The notes: a model not told the origin generated them from the letters alone. A DNA stretch of 64,000 nucleotides from Burkholderia sp. L27(2015) (GCF_009765705.1 NZ_LMUX01000016.1:866837-930836), one strand, 5' to 3'. Numbered from the stretch's first letter, positions 52,950-62,588 are shown. Made by a program: numbers and translations.

Positions 52950-54197
52950 ATGGATGCGCTTCTTTTCACCAACGCTTCGCTGCTCGATCCGCTGCACGGG
53001 GAATTGCTCGAAGGCCATCATGTGCTGATCGAACAAGGCCTGGTCAAGGAGGTGTCGGATCGACCCATCAAGTCCAGTGCCACTACCATTGATCTGAAAG
53101 GCAAGACCTTGATGCCGGGTCTGATCGATCTGCATGCTCACGTGATGGCGATCGGTTTGAACTTGCCGTTACAAAGCCGCATGCCTAACGTGCTGGTCAC
53201 GCTCAAGGCGGTTCCGATCATGCGTGCGATGTTGCGGCGTGGCTTTACGACGGTGCGCGATGCGGGCGGCGCGGGTCACGCCATGAAGCTTGCCATGGAG
53301 GCAGGTCTGGTCGAAGGGCCGCGGCTCTTCGTGTCGGGCCGCGCGATTAGCCAGACCGGCGGCCATGGCGATGGGCGCATACGCAGCGATTTCATCACGT
53401 CCGAGTCGCCTTGCCAATGTTGCGTAAGGGCCGGTGCTTTGGCTCGCGTGGCGGACGGTGTGGACGAAGTGCGGCGTGCGGTGCGCGAAGAGCTGCAAAT
53501 GGGCGCTGACCAGATCAAGATCATGGCATCGGGTGGCGTCGCTTCGCCGACCGATCCGGTCGGTGCGCTCGGATATTCCGAGGACGAAATCCGCGCCATC
53601 GTCGCCGAGGCGCATTCGAGGCAGACCTATGTTCTCGCGCATGCCTATACACCAGCGGCGATTCAGCGCGTGGTCAGATGCGGGATCCGCACCATCGAGC
53701 ACGGCAATCTGGTGGACGCGGAGACGGCGCGCCTGATGGCCAAGCATGGCACCTATGCCGTGCCCACTCTGGTCACTTACGATGCGCTTTCCAGCGAAGG
53801 CGAGAAGTATGGACTGCCGCCCGACAGCATTGCAAAAATCGCCGAGGTGCATAAGGCCGGATTACAGTCGCTCGAGATCTTCAAGCAAGCAGGCGTAAAA
53901 ATGGGCTTCGGCAGCGACTTGCTGGGCGAATCCCACCGCTTGCAAAGCAACGAGTTCAAGATTCGCTCCGAGGTCCTGAGCCCCGCGGAAATTATTTCGA
54001 GTGCCACCACCGTGGGCGCTGAGGTGTTGCGCATGACCGATCGTCTCGGGCGCCTCGTGCCGGGTGCCTACGCCGATGCGCTGGTCGTGAACGGCAATCC
54101 GCTGCGCTCGCTCGATTGCCTGTTGGGCCAGGGCGAGAACATTCCGCTTGTCATGAAACAAGGCCACATTCATTTCAACGAGCTAGGGCGGTCGTGA
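52950..54197 (+). CDS. amidohydrolase-superfamily protein (imidazolonepropionase/Xaa-Pro-dipeptidase-like)
   Basis: This 415-residue metal hydrolase has 'LIDLHAHVMAIG' (HxH about 60-62), Lys in 'ADQIKIMASGG' at the carboxylated-lysine position, His in 'VLAHAYTPAAI', His in 'TIEHGNLVD' and Asp in 'MGFGSDLLG'. This is the pattern of the group containing acyl-lysine and arginine dipeptidases. It lies 124 bp after the M24 gene, and its last base overlaps the LysR start. The pair of hydrolases suggests sequential breakdown of an amide or peptide taken up by the ABC importer. Cysteines in 'SPCQCCVRAG' are unusual. Confidence 0.82.
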   Translation: MDALLFTNASLLDPLHGELLEGHHVLIEQGLVKEVSDRPIKSSATTIDLKGKTLMPGLIDLHAHVMAIGLNLPLQSRMPNVLVTLKAVPIMRAMLRRGFTTVRDAGGAGHAMKLAMEAGLVEGPRLFVSGRAISQTGGHGDGRIRSDFITSESPCQCCVRAGALARVADGVDEVRRAVREELQMGADQIKIMASGGVASPTDPVGALGYSEDEIRAIVAEAHSRQTYVLAHAYTPAAIQRVVRCGIRTIEHGNLVDAETARLMAKHGTYAVPTLVTYDALSSEGEKYGLPPDSIAKIAEVHKAGLQSLEIFKQAGVKMGFGSDLLGESHRLQSNEFKIRSEVLSPAEIISSATTVGAEVLRMTDRLGRLVPGAYADALVVNGNPLRSLDCLLGQGENIPLVMKQGHIHFNELGRS

Positions 54198-55108
54198 TGG
54201 ATTTCCGTCACATCGACGCGTTTCGCGCGGTGATGCTCACGCGTACCGCGACGAAGGCGGCCCAACTGGTCGGCACCTCTCAGCCGGGGATAAGCCGCCT
54301 CATCGCCGAGCTGGAACGTTCGACGAAACTGACGCTGTTCAACCGCGAGCGCGGGCGGCTCGAACCTACCGCTCAAGCGCTGACGTTCTTCGAAGAAGTC
54401 GAGCGGCGCTATGCCGGTCTAGACAACCTTCGCGAGTTTGCGGTCCGGCTACGCAACCCGGAAGCGTCGGTGGTCCGGGTCGGCTGTGTGGTGTCTTTCA
54501 GTCTGGGGTTCTTTGGCCGGGCTGTCGCGGCTTACCGGCACGCGGAGCCTGGCACCCAGATCGCGCTCTCGATCGGACCATCCGAAGCCATACGCAATCA
54601 GGTGGTCGCTCGCTCCCTTGCGGTGGCGTTCGTTACCGACGCGGGCGATTTCGCGGAGCTCGATGCGATGTCATTTTGCAATGTCGATTCGCTGTGTGCC
54701 ATTCCGGCCGGTCACAAGCTGGCGAAGAAGCGTTGTATTTCACTTTCCGACTTGCACGGTGAACCGCTGATCGCTTATGAACCGGCCACCATGGTGCGCT
54801 GGGGTATCGACAAGCTGTTCGCGAGCCACGACCTGAGTTCCCAGGTGGTCGCGGTGGTCCGGTACGGCATCAATGTTTGTGCATTGGTGCGGGAAAAAGT
54901 CGGCATCGGCCTAGTGCATCCAGTTAATGCTTATGATTATCTCGATACGACGGGGGTTGTATTTCGTCGAATCGAGTCGCCAGTCCGATTTCATGCGCTG
55001 CGGATTAAACCGCGTACGCCGGCGGCTACGCGGCAAGTGGAGACGCTTATCGGGGTCTGCGAGGCGACGCTCGCGGATGTGTTGCGCGACGTGGATGCGA
55101 AGCTGTGA
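54197..55108 (+). CDS. LysR-family transcriptional regulator
   Basis: This 303-residue regulator has an N-terminal winged helix with 'FRAVMLTRTATKAAQLVGTSQPGISRLIAELERSTKLTLFNRERGRLEPTAQA'. A periplasmic-binding-protein-like effector domain follows ('VVRVGCVVSFSLGFFGRAVAAY', 'GHKLAKKRCISLSDLHGEPLIAY'). ATG 54197 overlaps the amidohydrolase stop codon (TGATG). Lying last in the operon on the same strand is unusual for LysR genes, which are commonly divergent. It probably controls the ABC importer operon. Confidence 0.9.
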   Translation: MDFRHIDAFRAVMLTRTATKAAQLVGTSQPGISRLIAELERSTKLTLFNRERGRLEPTAQALTFFEEVERRYAGLDNLREFAVRLRNPEASVVRVGCVVSFSLGFFGRAVAAYRHAEPGTQIALSIGPSEAIRNQVVARSLAVAFVTDAGDFAELDAMSFCNVDSLCAIPAGHKLAKKRCISLSDLHGEPLIAYEPATMVRWGIDKLFASHDLSSQVVAVVRYGINVCALVREKVGIGLVHPVNAYDYLDTTGVVFRRIESPVRFHALRIKPRTPAATRQVETLIGVCEATLADVLRDVDAKL

Positions 55109-55376
55109 TTAAATCCTGGGATTAAGCGAATGAATCTATGAATGCGGCGGTGAATGAAACCGCACCCCAGTAGTCTATATTCAAGCTACCTCAACTGCGG
55201 AATTCAGATAATAATATGTAATCGAATGGCACGATTCGCACATAAATAAAAATAATCAATGCGGATTACATAAATATTATCGACTTAATAGGGCAATTTA
55301 TATATGCTCTGAATCACGTTTTCCATGCGTGGGCCGCCATGCAGGCCCCGGCAATTGGCCCGTCTCAGTAAATTCT

Positions 55377-56525
55377 ATGCCAAACAAGGTAGTTGCTTTC
55401 TCGTTGCCACGCTGGCCATTGACGATATGGCTATTGCATGCGGGCGCCGATGTACCACGGGATATCCGCATTGCGCTGGTGGCGAGTCTCTTTGGCACTT
55501 TGCCTATTTTTCTCGGTGGCGTGGTCAATGCGGTCGCCGTGTCGTTATTGGTCGCGATACGCAATCCGAGCGCGCCGTTCGTGATCTGGCTGATCATGGA
55601 AGTCGTGCTGTGTTGTACGCGCCTATTCCTTCTGATCAGCGCCCATCGCGCCGCGGCAAGCGGCAAACGTACTCAAACCGACGCCTACGTCGTGCTTGCG
55701 GTGCTTTGGGGCGCGAGCGTGGGCTATGGCGCGTTCGTCAGCATGGTTAGCGGCGACTGGGTTTCGGCCACGCTCGCATGCCTGTCGGCGGCAGCGATGG
55801 TGGGCGGAATTTGCTTCAGGAATTTCGGCGCGCCGCGGCTGGTCGCCGTGATGATCTTCCTGTCGCTCGGGCCCTGTTGTGTTGCCGCAGCGCTGTCGCG
55901 ACAGCCCATCTTGCTGATCATCCTGATCCAGATTCCGTTTTATCTGTTTGCAATGAGTAGCGCCGCATTTCGTCTGAACAAGCTGCTGGTGTCGACCATG
56001 AAGGCCGAGCGCGAAAACGACCATCGCGCACGGCATGACGTCTTGACCGGTTTGCCGAACCGGGCCGGCGTTGTCGATGCCATGTCGCGCATGTATATGG
56101 GGCAGGCACGCGAAGACCTTAATGCGGCGCTGTTCTATCTCGACCTGGACGGGTTCAAGCCCGTCAACGATAACTACGGGCATGCCGCCGGCGACACGCT
56201 GCTGGTCATGGTGGCCGAGCGTTTGCGCGCGCTGAAGGGGCCCAGTGATTTGGTCGCCCGAATCGGCGGCGACGAATTCGTGGTCGTCGTGAGCGGATTG
56301 TCGCATCAGGCCGCGTCGGATTTCGCAGATCGTTTGATCGACGAAATATCGACGCCGTTCGATCTCACACCGACAGTAACCGTCAGCATCGGGACGAGCA
56401 TTGGTGTGGCGTTGATTCCCGAGCATGGCGAGGAAGTGCACGCGATTCTGCAAGCGGCCGATAACGCGCTGTATGCAGCGAAGGGTATGGGCAAAGCACG
56501 CTGGGCGATTGCTTCGCGCCAGTGA
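55377..56525 (+). CDS. membrane diguanylate cyclase with integral-membrane sensor (GGDEF)
   Basis: This 382-residue protein starts with about six transmembrane helices (residues ~20-210) without a periplasmic domain. A short helix follows, then a GGDEF domain ('RHDVLTGLPNRAGVVDAM', active site GGDEF at about 297-301). The RxxD inhibitory site is lost: the equivalent positions read Gly-Pro-Ser-Asp. Feedback inhibition may therefore be weak. The start at 55377 has a poor ribosome-binding site; a frame to 55329 adds 16 residues. It abuts the convergent methyltransferase gene without a gap. A 268-bp AT-rich region precedes it. Confidence 0.85.
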   Translation: MPNKVVAFSLPRWPLTIWLLHAGADVPRDIRIALVASLFGTLPIFLGGVVNAVAVSLLVAIRNPSAPFVIWLIMEVVLCCTRLFLLISAHRAAASGKRTQTDAYVVLAVLWGASVGYGAFVSMVSGDWVSATLACLSAAAMVGGICFRNFGAPRLVAVMIFLSLGPCCVAAALSRQPILLIILIQIPFYLFAMSSAAFRLNKLLVSTMKAERENDHRARHDVLTGLPNRAGVVDAMSRMYMGQAREDLNAALFYLDLDGFKPVNDNYGHAAGDTLLVMVAERLRALKGPSDLVARIGGDEFVVVVSGLSHQAASDFADRLIDEISTPFDLTPTVTVSIGTSIGVALIPEHGEEVHAILQAADNALYAAKGMGKARWAIASRQ

Positions 56526-58178
56526 TTAAGCTACGCCCAACGCCCGCAATATCGGTAGATGCACTTCGGCAAAGCGGCGCGCTTGTGCCTTCAAATCGGG
56601 CTCGGCCGATATTGGCCGGCTGTTCGACCCATTAAGCTCGCTGCCTGGAACTGGTACTGGCGCCGTCACCTCCGCCGGCACGCCATCCGCTGCGCGCAAG
56701 ACCTCGCTCGCGAATTCAGCCCATTGTTCCGGTTGCTCCATGTGGTGCAATCGCGCCAGCAAAAAGAGTTGCGGCACGCGCGGCACGCGTATGCCCGAAC
56801 CCGAGACCGGACTCACGAGAAATTGCAGCTCGCCATGATGACGCGCCTGTTCGCAGATTGCGGCGTTGAGCTTCGCCGCGCTCGGTCGCGCGGCGAGTAT
56901 CTGCGCATCGTCCTGCGCGTTGAGCAACACACCCATGTTCACCAGCACCATCACGGCGTCGACGATTCGCGGTAGCGCTATGCCTTGAGTGCGCAGGCTG
57001 TCCTCGATATGTTGCAAGGTCTCGGGGCGATGGCCAGCGAGCGCATCGAGTATCGGATCGTACAAGGCTGCGGACAGCGTGGTCTCGCTGAGCGCGCCAC
57101 GTACCTTGAGTACCACCGCCGCGCGGGGCAACGCCAGGATCACCCGTTGCGCACGCAGCGCCGCTTGCTTTTCATCTTCGCTCAAAGGACGCGGTGCGCG
57201 GGTCCAGTAATCGCGCCGTAACGACTGGTTCGTGCAGAAGTCCCGCGCGGTTTCCCTCAAGCTGACGTCGGCAATGCCCGATAGCAAAGCGCGTTGTGCC
57301 GTCGTGAGATTGAGCGCGTCGATATGATCGACGTAGCGAGCGGGCGCCGCGTAAGTCAATCCTGCAGAGACCAGCGACGACGCGACTTGCGAAAAGTACA
57401 TCGGCTCCCAGTCTCGATTGAAGTACTCGTGCGCCAGATAAGCCGGGCTCTCGTGAGACAAGGCATCGACGCGTTCGGCCAGAAGCGGATTGACGACGGC
57501 AAAGCCCGGATGTGTCGCAAACACGCGCTGTGCAAAATCGACCGCTGCCTCGATGCGCACCGACACGGAGGGTTGTGCATGCACCGTGGCATTCGCTGCT
57601 GCATTCGTTGCGTCATTCACCGAGCTATCCACGGCAACATTCGCCACAGCATGCTGCGCAGCTACCGCACTGGCCTGAAAATGCCGATTCATCAGTTCGC
57701 GCACCGGCTGCATCGAAGCCCAGCCGGGCTGCGTGTTATAGCTGATATACAGCACGCCGCCTGGCTTGAGCTTGCGGCGTAGGAAGTCCAGCAGCACCTC
57801 GCGATTGTCCGCGGATATCCAGCTCCAGATCCCATGCATGCCGATGTAATCGAAAGCGGGTAGATCGTCGCGGCGACAGAATTCGGAAAAACGCTCGGCC
57901 GACAATTGCGCGTGCGTGCCCGCAGCCTGCGCGAGTTGCTGAGCGAAAGTCGCGTGGACGGGGTTGAAGTCGGTGCCATGCCATTGCGTAACGGAGCCCG
58001 CGGCATGGATGTTCACACTGACGCCATGACCGAAGCCCAATTCGCAAGCGGTATGCACGGCCGGTAGCGCCAGCCCTGCGCGCAGCAAGGCAAGATTCAG
58101 CCGCAGCGGATTGAGCTCGTCGCAATAACCGTAGGTATAAGGGATCTCGTCGACGTAGCCCGTGCCCCATTCACTCAT
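56526..58178 (-). CDS. class I SAM-dependent methyltransferase with methyltransferase regulatory domain
   Basis: This 550-residue cytoplasmic protein has an N-terminal Rossmann methyltransferase domain with SAM motif 'ACELGFGHGVSVNIHA' (about 44-59). 'FDYIGMHGIWSWI' and 'LKPGGVLYISYNTQPGWASMQPVRELM' follow. The central and C-terminal part carries the 'methyltransferase regulatory domain' pattern ('YLAHEYFNRDWEPMYFSQV', about 250). The substrate is unknown. It shares a stop-to-stop junction with the GGDEF gene. An Ala-rich low-complexity loop (AVANVAVDSSVNDATNAAAN) interrupts the protein near residue 190. Confidence 0.85.
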   Translation of the reverse strand: MSEWGTGYVDEIPYTYGYCDELNPLRLNLALLRAGLALPAVHTACELGFGHGVSVNIHAAGSVTQWHGTDFNPVHATFAQQLAQAAGTHAQLSAERFSEFCRRDDLPAFDYIGMHGIWSWISADNREVLLDFLRRKLKPGGVLYISYNTQPGWASMQPVRELMNRHFQASAVAAQHAVANVAVDSSVNDATNAAANATVHAQPSVSVRIEAAVDFAQRVFATHPGFAVVNPLLAERVDALSHESPAYLAHEYFNRDWEPMYFSQVASSLVSAGLTYAAPARYVDHIDALNLTTAQRALLSGIADVSLRETARDFCTNQSLRRDYWTRAPRPLSEDEKQAALRAQRVILALPRAAVVLKVRGALSETTLSAALYDPILDALAGHRPETLQHIEDSLRTQGIALPRIVDAVMVLVNMGVLLNAQDDAQILAARPSAAKLNAAICEQARHHGELQFLVSPVSGSGIRVPRVPQLFLLARLHHMEQPEQWAEFASEVLRAADGVPAEVTAPVPVPGSELNGSNSRPISAEPDLKAQARRFAEVHLPILRALGVA

Positions 58179-58407
58179 GTCGTAGTCTCGTGTGCTTTGC
58201 GCGCAAGCCTCGGTGCGTGCGCGTGTTACGTATCGTTGGCCTCGGAACGGAACTATACGATATCAGCAGCGCGAGCGGGGAGCAGTAGTGGGAGTAGGAG
58301 TAGGCCCGCTGCGCAAAGCACCTGCTATTGCGCCGGTCTTTACTTATACGGATAAACTGCAGGCTGGTTGGCAACGGCCGACCCTCGAGGCTTTTTAACA
58401 AGTCAAC

Positions 58408-59892
58408 ATGGATAAATCACTGATAGCGTTGTCTGCAGTTGCGGCCCGGCGTTTGATTGGCAGCCGGCAGGTGTCTCCGGTTGAATTGCTCGACGCTTGC
58501 ATAGCGCAGATCGAGGCGATCAATCCGGCGGTCAATGCGGTTACGGCGACTTGCTTCGAGCGCGCGCGCATCGAGGCCAAGAACGCCGAACAAGCGGTGC
58601 TGCGCGGCGCACCCCTCGGCATCCTCCATGGACTCCCGTTGGGAGTGAAGGATCTCGAGGAAACGGGCGGTTTGCTGACCACCTATGGTTCGCCGCTGTT
58701 TCGCTCCAATGTGCCGCTGCATGACAATGTGTTCGTTGCCCGCTTGCGGACCGCGGGTGCGATCGTCGCGGCCAAGACCAACGTGCCGGAGATGGGCGCG
58801 GGCGCCAATACGCGCAACGTCGTGTGGGGCGCCACCGGCAACCCGTTCGCCCCCTACCTGAATGCAGGTGGGTCATCAGGCGGCTCAGCCGTGGCGCTGG
58901 CTACCGACATGCTGCCGTTGTGCACCGGCTCCGACACAGGCGGCTCCTTGCGCATTCCCGCTGCGCTTTGCGGTGTGGTCGGCTTCCGGCCATCGCCGGG
59001 GCTGGTGCCGGGAGACCGCAAGCCGTTGGGCTGGTCCCCGCTTACCGTGAGCGGGCCGATGGGACGCGACGTGGCCGATACCCGCTTGCAACTGGCGGCG
59101 GTTGTCGGACGCGACGACAGCGATCCACTTTGTTACGACGTCGATCCGACCGGCTTCCTGCACAGCGAGGAAATCGACCTCAGCACGCTGCGCGTCGCCT
59201 ATACCGAGGACTTCGGTGTATGCGAAGTCGACGAGGCGCTGCGCGCGACGTTTCGAGCCAAGGTGGCGGCGCTATCGCGTCATGTGAAGCGCTGCGAGCC
59301 GCTCGACATCGACATGGGCGAAGCCGACCGCTGTTTCGACATCATCCGCGCGCAGAATTTTGTCGCGAGCTTGCAGGAGGCTTATGAGCGCGATCCTGCG
59401 TCGCTCGGTGTCAACACGCGCAGCAATTACGAAATGGGGCAGGCGATGTCGCTTGCCGACGTGGTGTGGGCCCATGCTGAACAGACGCGTCTGTTCAGGC
59501 GTTTCCAGGCGAAGTTCAAGGACTACGACCTGATCGTGTCGCCGACTTCGCCGATCTCGCCGTTCCCTTGGCAGCAGCCTCATCTGGCCGAGATCAATGG
59601 GCTGCCGCTTGCCAATTATTATCGCTGGGTTGCACTGACCTACGTGATCACACTGGCGACCAATCCCGCTTTGTCGCTGCCGTGCGGTCTCGACCACGCG
59701 GGCATGCCGTTTGGTCTGCAACTGGTGGGATCGTTTCGCGGCGACCGGCGCTTGCTCGACATCGCACAAGCGTTCGAAGCCGCATGGCGCGACGATGCGG
59801 CGTTGCAGCGCCCACGTCCCGATCTGGCGAAGTTGTCGCGACCGGACCCGTCGCTCAAGTCCATCGTCACGGATCCGCCATTGCAGCGCTAG
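58408..59892 (+). CDS. amidase-signature family hydrolase
   Basis: This 494-residue enzyme has the complete Ser-cisSer-Lys triad: Lys81 in 'LPLGVKDLEETGG', Ser156 in 'NAGGSSGGSAVALA' and nucleophile Ser180 in 'GSDTGGSLRIPAALCG'. It hydrolyses a carboxamide to acid and ammonia in the cytoplasm. The C-terminal 'NPALSLPCGLDHAGMPFGLQLVG' is also typical. The ribosome-binding site is weak. It converges on the Ldh-family gene across a 101-bp spacer with a hairpin. The substrate is unknown. Confidence 0.92.
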   Translation: MDKSLIALSAVAARRLIGSRQVSPVELLDACIAQIEAINPAVNAVTATCFERARIEAKNAEQAVLRGAPLGILHGLPLGVKDLEETGGLLTTYGSPLFRSNVPLHDNVFVARLRTAGAIVAAKTNVPEMGAGANTRNVVWGATGNPFAPYLNAGGSSGGSAVALATDMLPLCTGSDTGGSLRIPAALCGVVGFRPSPGLVPGDRKPLGWSPLTVSGPMGRDVADTRLQLAAVVGRDDSDPLCYDVDPTGFLHSEEIDLSTLRVAYTEDFGVCEVDEALRATFRAKVAALSRHVKRCEPLDIDMGEADRCFDIIRAQNFVASLQEAYERDPASLGVNTRSNYEMGQAMSLADVVWAHAEQTRLFRRFQAKFKDYDLIVSPTSPISPFPWQQPHLAEINGLPLANYYRWVALTYVITLATNPALSLPCGLDHAGMPFGLQLVGSFRGDRRLLDIAQAFEAAWRDDAALQRPRPDLAKLSRPDPSLKSIVTDPPLQR

Positions 59893-59962
59893 AGGGCGTC
59901 CAGAGCGTTTTCTTAGGGGCGCGCCGAAAGCGCAGGGAGCGATCGCCGATCGTCCCGCTGGA

Positions 59963-59982
59963 GAGCATCAGCAGTGATGCTC
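59963..59982. terminator. hairpin between convergent amidase and dehydrogenase genes
   Basis: A perfect 8-bp inverted repeat GAGCATCA/TGATGCTC with a GCAG loop lies 70 bp after the amidase stop and 11 bp beyond the dehydrogenase stop. There is no T-run on either side, so intrinsic termination is uncertain. Confidence 0.4.
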
Positions 59983-59993
59983 ACGAGTGTTGC

Positions 59994-61061
59994 TCAGGCG
60001 CGAGCGAGCGGTGAAACGCCGGCTTCGCTCGCGACGCGATCGAGATTGCTCAGCGTGTCGGTGGGCAGCAGGATGCCCTCCTTGAGCTGACGTTCGTGCG
60101 CCCGCGCTTCCATTTCGCCTGGGTAGAACACCTCGTCGGTGCCCTGCGCGAGCGGCACGGCTTTGATCGTCTCGACGTAGCGCTCCATACGCGCATGGAA
60201 TTGCGTGAGCGGTTGAAATGCCTCGATGTTCAGCACCAGCATGAAGTGTCCAGCGCGGCTGCGGTTGACCGGGTCGTAGGGACCATGTACCTCGTCGAGG
60301 AAACCGCTGCCCGACAGCACACCCGACAACACATCCACCATCGCGCCGATCGCGTAGCCCTTGTGTCCGGCCATCGGCAGGATGAAGCCCTCGAGCGCGG
60401 CCACGGGGTCGGTGGTCGCACGCCCCTGTGCATCGATGGCCCAGCCGGGAGGTATCGATTCGTGCCGGGTCTGTGCGAGGAAAATCTTGCCGCGTGCCAC
60501 ACCTGAATTCGCAACATCCATGATCATCGGCGCGTAACGCCCGGCGGGTGCCGAGACCGACCATGGATTCGTGCCGATCAATTTCTTCAGGCCGCCCCAC
60601 GGCGCCATGTTCGGCCCGCCATTGGTGGTCAACAACATGATGCAGCCCTGTTCGGCGGCCATTTTCGTGAAGTACATGCACGTGCCGAAATGGTTGGAGT
60701 TGCGCACGGAAACGGCGCCGACGCCGTGAGCCTTGGCACGCCGAATCGCATCGAGCGTCGCATGTTTCGCCACCACCGGTCCGATGCTGTCGCCGCCATC
60801 CATCACGGCTACCGCGCCTGCATCGATCGGCATCGTGATCTCGGTCGTGGCGTGCATGGCGTTGGAAAGCAGACGCGCGTAGTACCAGCCTAGCCGCAGC
60901 ACACCATGTGACTGGTGGCCCCATAGATCCGCCTGGACCATCGCATCGGCCGCGACAAACGCATCGTCCACGCTGGCACCGGTGCTGCGATAGACGCCGG
61001 AAACGAAATCGCGCAATGCATTGGCATCGACTCGATGGACACTGCCATTGTTGGTGCTCAC
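59994..61061 (-). CDS. Ldh-family (malate/L-lactate/ureidoglycolate dehydrogenase type) oxidoreductase
   Basis: This 355-residue NAD(P)-dependent oxidoreductase is of the MDH/LDH2 family with its unusual non-Rossmann fold. Signatures are 'ADLWGHQSHGVLRLG' (catalytic His), 'VRNSNHFGTCMYFTKMAAEQGCI', 'GTNPWSVSAPAG', and 'GYAIGAMVDVLSGVLSG'. It oxidises a 2-hydroxy acid. A frame to 61125 in another phase is spurious. The neighbours are an amidase and a GST; there is no clear operon. Confidence 0.9.
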   Translation of the reverse strand: MSTNNGSVHRVDANALRDFVSGVYRSTGASVDDAFVAADAMVQADLWGHQSHGVLRLGWYYARLLSNAMHATTEITMPIDAGAVAVMDGGDSIGPVVAKHATLDAIRRAKAHGVGAVSVRNSNHFGTCMYFTKMAAEQGCIMLLTTNGGPNMAPWGGLKKLIGTNPWSVSAPAGRYAPMIMDVANSGVARGKIFLAQTRHESIPPGWAIDAQGRATTDPVAALEGFILPMAGHKGYAIGAMVDVLSGVLSGSGFLDEVHGPYDPVNRSRAGHFMLVLNIEAFQPLTQFHARMERYVETIKAVPLAQGTDEVFYPGEMEARAHERQLKEGILLPTDTLSNLDRVASEAGVSPLARA

Positions 61062-61197
61062 GGGAAGACTCCTTTGAGTGGAAATAATGGATATAGAGAC
61101 CTATGGACCTCGATTGCCTGTGCAATGTTCCGGCAAGCGCACCGCTCGGCGCTAGGGCTCGCGCCGGCCGAGGCGATCGCGGTGATGTCTGTCGGTA

Positions 61198-61821
61198 TCA
61201 GGCGATGCCGTTTCGACCGAACCTACGATAGCCGTCACGTTGGCTTAAGCGCTCGAAATAGGCAGTAACGCTGGGGAAGTCGGGGTGCGGAAACGGTGTG
61301 CCAAACCAGCGGTTCACCGATAAGCCGATCGGGATGTCGGCTAGCGTGAAATGCTCGCCGGCGACGAATCGACCTGTCCACTGGAGTTGTCTATCCAGGA
61401 TGCCCATATGTTTAGACCAGCTTGCGCATCCGGCGGCGAGCGCTTCGCGATCCTGATGCGACGGCAGCTTTCGGACCAGAGCCAAAAAGGGATAGCTCCA
61501 CGATTTATTCAAATCGGTGGCCTGCCAATCCATCCACTGATCGACGCGTGCCCGCGCGAGCGGGTCAGTGGGATAAAGGTGCTCGCCGCTATAGCGCGCA
61601 GCCAAATAGCGAATGATGGAGTTGGATTCCCACAGAACAAAATCGCCGTCTTTTAGGACCGGGACCATTCCGTTTGGATTTAATGACAGGAATTCGGGTG
61701 TATCGGTGGAGCGGAAACCGGTGCCCCAGTCTTCGCGTTCAAAAGGCAGGTTGAGTTCCGCGCAGGTCCAGAGCACCTTGCGCACATTAATCGAGGTAGC
61801 CCTTCCGAGAATCTTTAGCAT
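61198..61821 (-). CDS. glutathione S-transferase family protein
   Basis: This 207-residue protein has an N-terminal thioredoxin fold ('[25 protein letters not shown]' and the cis-Pro/glutathione site '[30 protein letters not shown]', about 54-83). The C-terminal domain is all-alpha ('[21 protein letters not shown]'). Ser in 'ATSIN' is the likely glutathione-activating residue. ATG 61821 is preferred over TTG 61830, though neither has a clear ribosome-binding site. Confidence 0.9.
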   Translation of the reverse strand: MLKILGRATSINVRKVLWTCAELNLPFEREDWGTGFRSTDTPEFLSLNPNGMVPVLKDGDFVLWESNSIIRYLAARYSGEHLYPTDPLARARVDQWMDWQATDLNKSWSYPFLALVRKLPSHQDREALAAGCASWSKHMGILDRQLQWTGRFVAGEHFTLADIPIGLSVNRWFGTPFPHPDFPSVTAYFERLSQRDGYRRFGRNGIA

Positions 61822-62000
61822 AAGTTTCAAAGTAGTCTAGCAATGTAATGGTGGTGCGATTGACGTACAACAGAAGCGGGTTTCTCGCCAAACTAAATTT
61901 TCGAGGCAAGCTTAACTAATTTACAATTTAAGCAGCGAATTTAAGAATACGAGCCATCGCCCAAGTTCAACAAGACCGTTATAACAATTTCGGGGGGGAA

Positions 62001-62480
62001 ATGAAGAAAATAATCACTGCGGGGGTTTTGTCGGTGAGTTTGTTGAGCGGGTGCGCATCCATCGTCCAGGGTTCGTATCAACGGGTCGGCGTCCAGACAA
62101 CGGCGGGTAACGAGCCGGTGCCCAACGTCGCCTGCAAGCTCGAAAACACGAAAGGGAACTGGGTGCTCAAGACGCCGGGTTCGATTACCGTGCGCCGGGC
62201 CTCGGACGATCTGTACATACAATGTGTAAAGGATGGCGTGCCTGCGCCGATAGCGGTGGTCAAGTCCAGCGGTAGTCCATGGTTGTGGGGCAATCTGCTA
62301 TTTGCCGGACCTATTGGCTTGGGCTTCGATCTTGTCGATGGTGACGGGTATGACTATCCTCTTGTGATCACTGCCGAGCTGATCGCACCGCCCGATGGCA
62401 AGTTGTCGGACGGATCGGGGGCCGTCGTCCCGCCCGGAACTGCTATACGTGCAACGGCTCCGCCGACACAGCTTAAATAG
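62001..62480 (+). CDS. putative lipoprotein of unknown function (159 aa)
   Basis: This 159-residue protein has a lipoprotein signal: 'MKKIITAGVLSVSLLSGCAS' gives lipobox LLSGC with Cys18. The mature part resembles the small group starting 'CASIVQGSYQ', in which a beta-sandwich ('TVRRASDDLYIQCVKDG') is followed by a Gly-rich hydrophobic stretch ('WLWGNLLFAGPIGLGFDLVDGDGYDY') that may insert into or line the membrane. GGGGGGAA precedes the ATG. No operon partner was seen. Confidence 0.75.
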   Translation: MKKIITAGVLSVSLLSGCASIVQGSYQRVGVQTTAGNEPVPNVACKLENTKGNWVLKTPGSITVRRASDDLYIQCVKDGVPAPIAVVKSSGSPWLWGNLLFAGPIGLGFDLVDGDGYDYPLVITAELIAPPDGKLSDGSGAVVPPGTAIRATAPPTQLK

Positions 62481-62552
62481 CACGGGTGATCGCTGCGAGC
62501 ACAGCCGCGGTACAGACGCAGCGCCAGCCCAACCTAGCCGCAGCCCTGGCCG

Positions 62553-62588
62553 CAGACACAGCAGACACAGCAGACACAGCAGACACAG
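62553..62588 (+). repeat. 9-bp minisatellite CAGACACAG, four perfect copies
   Basis: Four uninterrupted copies of CAGACACAG occupy 62553-62588 and fade into CAGCAGCGGCAGCG. They lie in the 168-bp spacer between the lipoprotein gene and the AIM24-family gene. Copy number may vary by slippage. The unit is a multiple of three, but no convincing gene contains it. Confidence 0.85.

Noticed and set aside
62553-62588. Possible CRISPR-like array
   Set aside because: Units are 9 bp, directly adjacent, with no spacers and no cas genes nearby.
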